DNA of 64,000 nucleotides from Orrella marina (GTDB lineage Bacteria; Pseudomonadota; Gammaproteobacteria; Burkholderiales; Burkholderiaceae_B): the NCBI RefSeq assembly GCF_003058465.1, contig NZ_CP028901.1, positions 1,054,001 through 1,118,000 on the forward strand. The letters are read 5' to 3'. Positions 59,506-64,000 of the stretch are shown here, in pieces (positions within the stretch are counted from its first letter, which is position 1; each line of letters opens with the position of its first letter). The position numbers and the translations under genes are program-made. Under the pieces are notes generated by a model. That model was not told where the DNA came from, ran no database searches, and saw nothing but the letters and a program-made list of their open reading frames with translations.

Positions 59506-59898
59506 GTGGCCGATACGACACACATCTGGACAGCTACGATCGCAGTGCACACGGCGTTGGCAGCGGTCTCGCTACTATCAGGAGCACTTCTCCTGTGGGG
59601 CCGCAAAGGGAACCGTGCTCACCAGATAGCGGCGTGGGGCTGGGTGATCTGTATGGCAGCAGTCGCTGGCTCTTCTTTTGCGATTTATGGCCCCGACGGT
59701 TATTCCTGGATTCACGGCCTGTCGGTCCTGACCCTTTTGATGCTGGCAACCGGAGTGATGCGCGCACGATCTCACAATATCGCGGCACATCGTGCCAATA
59801 TGATCTCACTCTATGTCGGCGCATTGGTTATTACCGGTCTGTTTACGCTCTTGCCAGGGCGCCTTCTGGGCAATGCGTTGTGGGGCTGGCTTGGTTAA
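59506..59898 (+). CDS. DUF2306-like membrane protein
   Basis: A 130-residue inner-membrane protein with four hydrophobic helices: ALAAVSLLSGALLLWG, WGWVICMAAVAGSSFAIYG, IHGLSVLTLLMLATGVMRA and MISLYVGALVITGLFTLLPG. The conserved HQIAAWGW, IHGLS and HRANMISLY-type His positions match the DUF2306 family, of unknown function. The start is GTG 59506, 33 bases after the dehalogenase stop, with AGGGG upstream, so the two may be co-transcribed. Confidence 0.75.
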   Translation: MADTTHIWTATIAVHTALAAVSLLSGALLLWGRKGNRAHQIAAWGWVICMAAVAGSSFAIYGPDGYSWIHGLSVLTLLMLATGVMRARSHNIAAHRANMISLYVGALVITGLFTLLPGRLLGNALWGWLG

Positions 59899-59920
59899 AC
59901 GCTGAATCAATCAGACCGCT

Positions 59921-59940
59921 GGCCGGATCAACGTCCGGCC
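59921..59940 (+). terminator. Possible terminator after the DUF2306-like gene
   Basis: GGCCGGA and TCCGGCC form a 7-bp GC stem around six bases, followed by TGTTCCTT. The T tract is weak. Confidence 0.5.
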
Positions 59941-60170
59941 TGTTCCTTGACTGCGGCATTATGAGCGTGATGCCATCCCATGGCCAGGCACGAAGAGAGC
60001 ACAGAGGGAAGAGCAGAGAGTGATCAACCGGAATTCTCAATCACTCTTTCTGTTCGATGACCAAAAAATATGCTACCGGTTTCCACTACTGTGCGATACG
60101 ATTTCCGTACCGGAATCTCTGATCAGTCCGATCACGATTTGTCGGGTCTCCACACCGAAGAGTCGATCCC

Positions 60171-60542
60171 ATGAGAAAAACAACCATACTCGTCGCGTTA
60201 GGGCTCACGCTTGTGACCCCATACGCGCATGCAGTCATTTATTGCACTAGTGTCGGAGTACCGAAGGGATGCGTCGTGCGACCGGTCGCAGGGGTAGGTG
60301 CGCCCGGAGTCGGTGTTGGTGCACCAGGCATGGGGGTCGGCGCGCCAGGGGCGGGTGTTTACGACCCTGGCATTAATCAGCCAGGCGCTGCCGGCAACGT
60401 CGGCGTAGTTCGACCCGCAGTCGGCGTCGGAGCACCCGGAGCAGGGGTCTACGACCCAGGAATCAATCAACCAGGCGCAGCGGGGAATGTCGGCAATCCC
60501 ATGAACCGCGGCGGGCCTGTCAACCGCGTTGGGCCACGCTGA
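60171..60542 (+). CDS. Secreted glycine/proline-rich repeat protein
   Basis: A 123-residue exported protein. Residues 1-21 form a signal peptide ending YAHA, followed by two cysteines (VIYCTSVGVPKGC). A 24-residue unit beginning GVGAPGAGVYDPGINQ occurs exactly twice (~55-78 and ~85-108), with shorter GVGAPG blocks before. It probably lies in the periplasm or on the surface. No function is known to me. The ATG is preceded by GAAGAG. Confidence 0.7.
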   Translation: MRKTTILVALGLTLVTPYAHAVIYCTSVGVPKGCVVRPVAGVGAPGVGVGAPGMGVGAPGAGVYDPGINQPGAAGNVGVVRPAVGVGAPGAGVYDPGINQPGAAGNVGNPMNRGGPVNRVGPR

Positions 60543-60874
60543 AGCGGATTGATGGAAAGTTGACGGTGGGTGCATGCAAGGACCTGTCTGGTCTGACATA
60601 CACGTCTGACCAGAAACCAGACACGCACCTGATCAATATGCCGATGGTTATGCGGGCAAGGTTTGGATCGCGTTGTCCGGAATGTCATCGCATGGTGCCC
60701 GGGCATGCATTACGATCCGCCCAGGTCAAGGCCGCAGCAATGGTCACTTCGGATCGCAATTGACGACAAGAGGTTAAGGGCATAGTCTTGCGCCTTGACT
60801 CTCCACTGCGCGACCCGAGACGATGGATGGCTCAATCGATCAATGATCGCAAACCTTTTGCATAGGTGACTAAC
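60543..60874. other. Intergenic stretch before the EF-hand gene
   Basis: About 330 bases without a recognised gene. A 67-codon plus-strand frame at 60560-60763 has no family match. Confidence 0.35.
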
Positions 60875-61162
60875 ATGCTGGTTCTTTCCAGAAAATTCGC
60901 ACAAATCCTGCTGGCAAGCGTGTTTGTTTTGTTTTGGGCCCAGGCGTCGGGTGCTTCGGACAGTTCTGCTGATATGCAGGAGCGTCAGGAGGTCATTGAT
61001 CGTTTCAATGCGGCCGACAAAAACGACGACGGCAAGCTAACCAGGGAAGAGGCACAAGAAGGAATGCCAAAAGTTGCAAAGTCATGGTCGCGTATCGACG
61101 AGGACAACAAGGGGTACATTACGCTGGACCAGCTCTTATCCGTCATGCGACTGAAAGACTGA
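60875..61162 (+). CDS. Secreted EF-hand protein
   Basis: A 95-residue protein with a hydrophobic leader (SRKFAQILLASVFVLFWAQA) consistent with a signal peptide, then two EF-hand units. The first loop DKNDDGKLTREE (48-59) is canonical for calcium; the second, DEDNKGYITLDQ (75-86), ends in Gln instead of Glu. It likely binds calcium in the periplasm. ATG 60875 is chosen over GTG 60866 because AGGTG is better spaced. Confidence 0.78.
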   Translation: MLVLSRKFAQILLASVFVLFWAQASGASDSSADMQERQEVIDRFNAADKNDDGKLTREEAQEGMPKVAKSWSRIDEDNKGYITLDQLLSVMRLKD

Positions 61163-61320
61163 TTGAAGAGCCGCGCGGAGATCATCGAAGCTGACTTGCT
61201 GGCTTACTGGAATACAGAAATGCAAGGAATGGATCGCCGCAGCGGCTTGCTTTGCCCCCAGCGACTCTGGCCTCAATCCTCCAGAACATTGTCGCCCCCC
61301 TTGGTCCAATCGCCTTTACC

Positions 61321-61812
61321 TCATCCGGACTTAACGTACGTGTAAAGTGCACACATCATGCGCTCCGGATCATTCTGATCTTTGAGAGGCAACTGCGCCA
61401 GATGGAGATGGCCCGGGTAATAGTAGGCCATCATTTGCATGTCAGGTTGCCCGGAGAGGCCATCGCTGACTTGAATCACCAGGTAGTCCACCGGTTTTTG
61501 CCCGCACAACAAGTTGCCGTTCAACAGAACCGGGTTCGCTCGATCCTTCAGTCCAAAAAGCGTCTGACCTGTTTGTGGTTCGTGCTCAAGAAGATCAAGA
61601 TAGATCGACACCCCATTGGAAAACTGCAACTCGTTATCTGACAACCTGATGTCACCCGTAATCGCCATTGCGGTCGTACTCAGCGCCACCCAGTTTGACG
61701 GAGTCGGAAAGACTGTCGCCTGTTTTGGGCTGACGTAGTCTTGCACCAGACCACAACTGGTCAGGAGTATGGTCCCTCCAAAAACCGCGACCGACTGGAC
61801 AATATTCCTCAT
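61321..61812 (-). CDS. Hypothetical lipoprotein
   Basis: A 163-residue protein with a lipobox: MRNIVQSVAVFGGTILLTSC, so the Cys at ~20 would be lipidated and the protein anchored to a membrane. The mature part has a beta-rich look (LQFSNGVSIYLDLLEHEP, TLFGLKDRANPVLLNGN, MQMMAYYYPGHLHLAQLPL). The family is not recognised. The ATG at 61812 gives a classic lipoprotein signal; the ATG at 61827 adds five residues. Confidence 0.65.
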   Translation of the reverse strand: MRNIVQSVAVFGGTILLTSCGLVQDYVSPKQATVFPTPSNWVALSTTAMAITGDIRLSDNELQFSNGVSIYLDLLEHEPQTGQTLFGLKDRANPVLLNGNLLCGQKPVDYLVIQVSDGLSGQPDMQMMAYYYPGHLHLAQLPLKDQNDPERMMCALYTYVKSG

Positions 61813-61827
61813 TCGGGTTCCAGGCAT

Positions 61828-62347
61828 AAGATGCAGGGGAGATGAAGTGATGATGAAAACGGTTTGGCAACTGCAAAACAGGGGAGAGGACGCACCAAGC
61901 CTGTCTGCCTCGAACTTTGCCGCCCGGTATAAGCGTCCAGTTTATCCGCAATCGCGTATCAAATATCAAAACGTTGCTGTACAACATCATTGACAAAAAA
62001 GCTCCCTGATCCTGGCCCCATTCTTGAGCCAGATCATGTTCCCGGTGATATGCTTAAAAACGATCAGGCACTAATAAACAAGTAAAAAACTGCCACCCAT
62101 TCAATGCTTTCACCAGCACAACCATTCCTACCTGTTCCGTCGGTACCGTATTAAAGCCAGGCCCGCAGTTGTTTTGTCCTGAGTTACCAAGGACAGATCC
62201 CACATCAGTTTGATTGAACGAGGACCTTCAGCGCCGAATGGCTTCTGGGTTTCAGGTGTCCACGAAAACCGGATTTCACTTCACCGCGCGAGGGTGTATC
62301 CCTGGTGTGAGCTCTGGTTCATTATTCTGAGTCACCGAGAAATCATT
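61828..62347. other. Intergenic stretch before the autotransporter-like gene
   Basis: About 520 bases with no supported gene. It should hold the promoters of the lipoprotein (-) and autotransporter-like gene (+). The AT-rich part near 62050-62100 is the likeliest promoter area; no elements were assigned. Confidence 0.4.
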
Positions 62348-64000
62348 ATGAAAGCCCTCCGCATCAATCCTCTCTACCTGTTGTGCATGCTGGTCATCGC
62401 ACCGGTTGCCAAATCAGCAGGAATAGACCTGCGAGGCGCACCAGATTACGCATCACTTCAGTACGGCACCAGTTCGGTAACGACGATCACAGGCATCCGG
62501 GACAGGAACATCACCGGCAACTTCAGTATCGGCACTACCGGAAACACCGGGGGGTCCTGTACGACAATGTGTTGTCGATGTCTGCCGCCTCTGCCTATCC
62601 CATCGCCACTGCCAATCAGTCGAACTATCCTGGATCTGTTGCCAGCACGCCCTACGGGCCGAGCTTCGGCTCCCCAGCAGGGATCTTGCGTGCCGTTGGC
62701 AGCTTCAAAAACGCCGGCGATTCCTACGACCAGGGCTACCTTTTCGACGGAGCAACGCGCCGCAGTACGGTTTTGCTGCCATCCTCACTCACGCCGGATC
62801 CGGTTCTGTTCACCATTGCACACAGCAACTTCGGGAACCAGGTAGTCGGCAACTATGACACGCAACTCAAGACCGGTAACTCGTTCATTTACAACATCGC
62901 CACGCAAAGGTACTCATCGGTACCACTGGCAGGCACCCAGTTCGATCCGGCCAGACCGATATCCGACGTAGTGAGCAACACTGCCTACGGGGTCTACAAC
63001 AATGTGATCTCGGGTGGCTACACCGGCAAGTTCAACGGTGTCGATGGCACTTACGCCTACATCCACAACCAGGGCAACGGAAAAACCTACACCTTCTCAT
63101 CACCTGATGGCTCGATTGTGACGCACTTCGAGGGCATCACCAGCGCAGGTCAGCCAGGTGTCTACAACATGGTCGCCGATGCGGTGGATGTGTTTGGCAA
63201 ACCCGTCAAAGCGTACGTCGCAACCGTTGACTTAAATGCCATAGACCCCGCCACCGGACAGCCATTTATCACCTGGACCGAGATTGCCGTGGGCAAGCAG
63301 TTAACCTCGGCCAACTCGATGTATCAAGGAAACGTGATTGGCGTGTATACCGATGGTGGCATCACATACGCCTACTATGCCGATATCGGCGACAAGAGGA
63401 TATCGATCGCCGGTACCGATCAGCCCCTCTATCGTCCCATACACGTTCCAGATGGACGCACTTCAACCGTCTTCGCCGGCGGTGCGGATGTGATCAATCA
63501 CGGTTTGCTGCGCGTTGCTGGCGGCGATGGTATTCAAAGTGGATCGAGCTGTGGATACCTGGGCTGCGCAGGCTCGACCGCCTATGGCGGCGTGGTCTCG
63601 AATTACGGGACTGTCAGTGTCAGTGGTTCGAACACCTTGTCTGCGGTCAGGATGCAAGGGACATTTGGAACACTGGTCAATTATGGCACCCTGCGCGCAC
63701 GAGATGGTGGCTATGCCATTCGAACTGACGCCTCAGCCCGAGGATCGCTGATTGTCAACGGAACTGGCGGCGTGATCGATGGCAGGGTGTCGGCACTGTC
63801 GGGCCGGTTCGCCCGGTTTGAGAACAGCGGCCTGATGACAATCTCAGAGGCTGGCGCCGGTGCGACTCACCAGATCAGTGGCACGTTCGTGCAGACAAGC
63901 GACGGTGAACTCGGTCTGCGTATCAACGCATCGGGTGCTGACGCACTCGAAGTCGCCGGAACAGCCCGGGTGGCTGGCGCCTTGACGCTGGTCGCGGCTG
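62348..64000 (+). CDS. Autotransporter-like surface protein, partial and frameshifted
   Basis: The first frame has an export signal (MKALRINPLYLLCMLVIAPV-AKSA) and breaks at six G (62549-62554). Adding one G leads into an open frame with no stop to the window end (over 480 codons), starting [16 protein letters not shown]. The passenger has beta-helix-like repeats: NHGLLRVAGGDGIQSGS, VVSNYGTVSVSGSNTL, LVNYGTLRARDGGYAI, VNGTGGVIDGRVSALSG and RFENSGLMTISEAGAG. Such proteins are secreted by a C-terminal barrel, which would lie beyond the window. The G run could be a sequencing error or a phase-variation switch. Confidence 0.78.

Overview
The window reads as a chromosome segment of a betaproteobacterium, most likely of the Alcaligenaceae/Burkholderiales. 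The grounds are the gene families and their order (thrS-infC; rpmI-rplT-pheS-pheT-ihfA-merR-tRNA-Pro; gshB followed by a mannose-type EIIA, HPr and enzyme I; glnK-amtB; ubiK; a monomeric isocitrate dehydrogenase) and a moderately high GC content. No species is claimed.

Layout. (1) 0.5-6.3 kb: a short-chain dehydrogenase and a minus-strand purine/ureide catabolic group (M20 amidohydrolase, an OHCU-decarboxylase-like domain fused to allantoate amidohydrolase, PuuE-type allantoinase). (2) 6.4-7.9 kb: a small YdcH-type protein and a frameshifted serine hydrolase. (3) 9-15.3 kb: thrS-infC joined directly to gshB-EIIA-HPr-ptsI. (4) 15.5-26.5 kb: an IS630 remnant, then an acid-resistance block: antiporter, arginine-type decarboxylase, second antiporter, outer-membrane barrel, glutamate decarboxylase, GadC-like antiporter, closed by a strong terminator. 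(5) 26.7-34.9 kb: amtB/glnK under an apparent sigma54/NtrC promoter, ubiK, then rpmI-rplT-pheST-ihfA-merR and tRNA-Pro(GGG). (6) 34.9-41.1 kb: a decayed, mostly non-coding island next to the tRNA, holding an XRE-like regulator, a TumE/TumA toxin-antitoxin pair, duplicated regulatory pieces and another IS630 remnant. (7) 41.3-43.5 kb: icd.

(8) 43.8-59.5 kb: two copies of a haloacetate-dehalogenase-like gene (the first a pseudogene, the second intact) bracket a TRAP-transporter-fed catabolic cluster: EthD protein, DctPQM, IclR regulator, cupin, SnoaL-like protein, PRISE-like reductase, an internally duplicated protein of unknown family, NIPSNAP, FAH hydrolase, ketosteroid-dehydrogenase-like flavoprotein and SDR. 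This is the best candidate for an undescribed pathway; its substrate cannot be read from the sequence. An intact-looking IS4-type element with 9-bp target duplications sits downstream of the cluster. (9) 59.5-64 kb: small membrane, secreted, EF-hand and lipoprotein genes, and the start of an autotransporter-like protein that runs off the window.

A cross-cutting observation is that six coding frames (serine hydrolase, gshB, ptsI, pheT, flavoprotein, autotransporter) are each broken at a short G or C run where adding one base restores the expected family sequence, and the IS4 transposase is restored by removing one base. Because pheT should be essential, consensus sequencing errors are the likeliest explanation for most of them.
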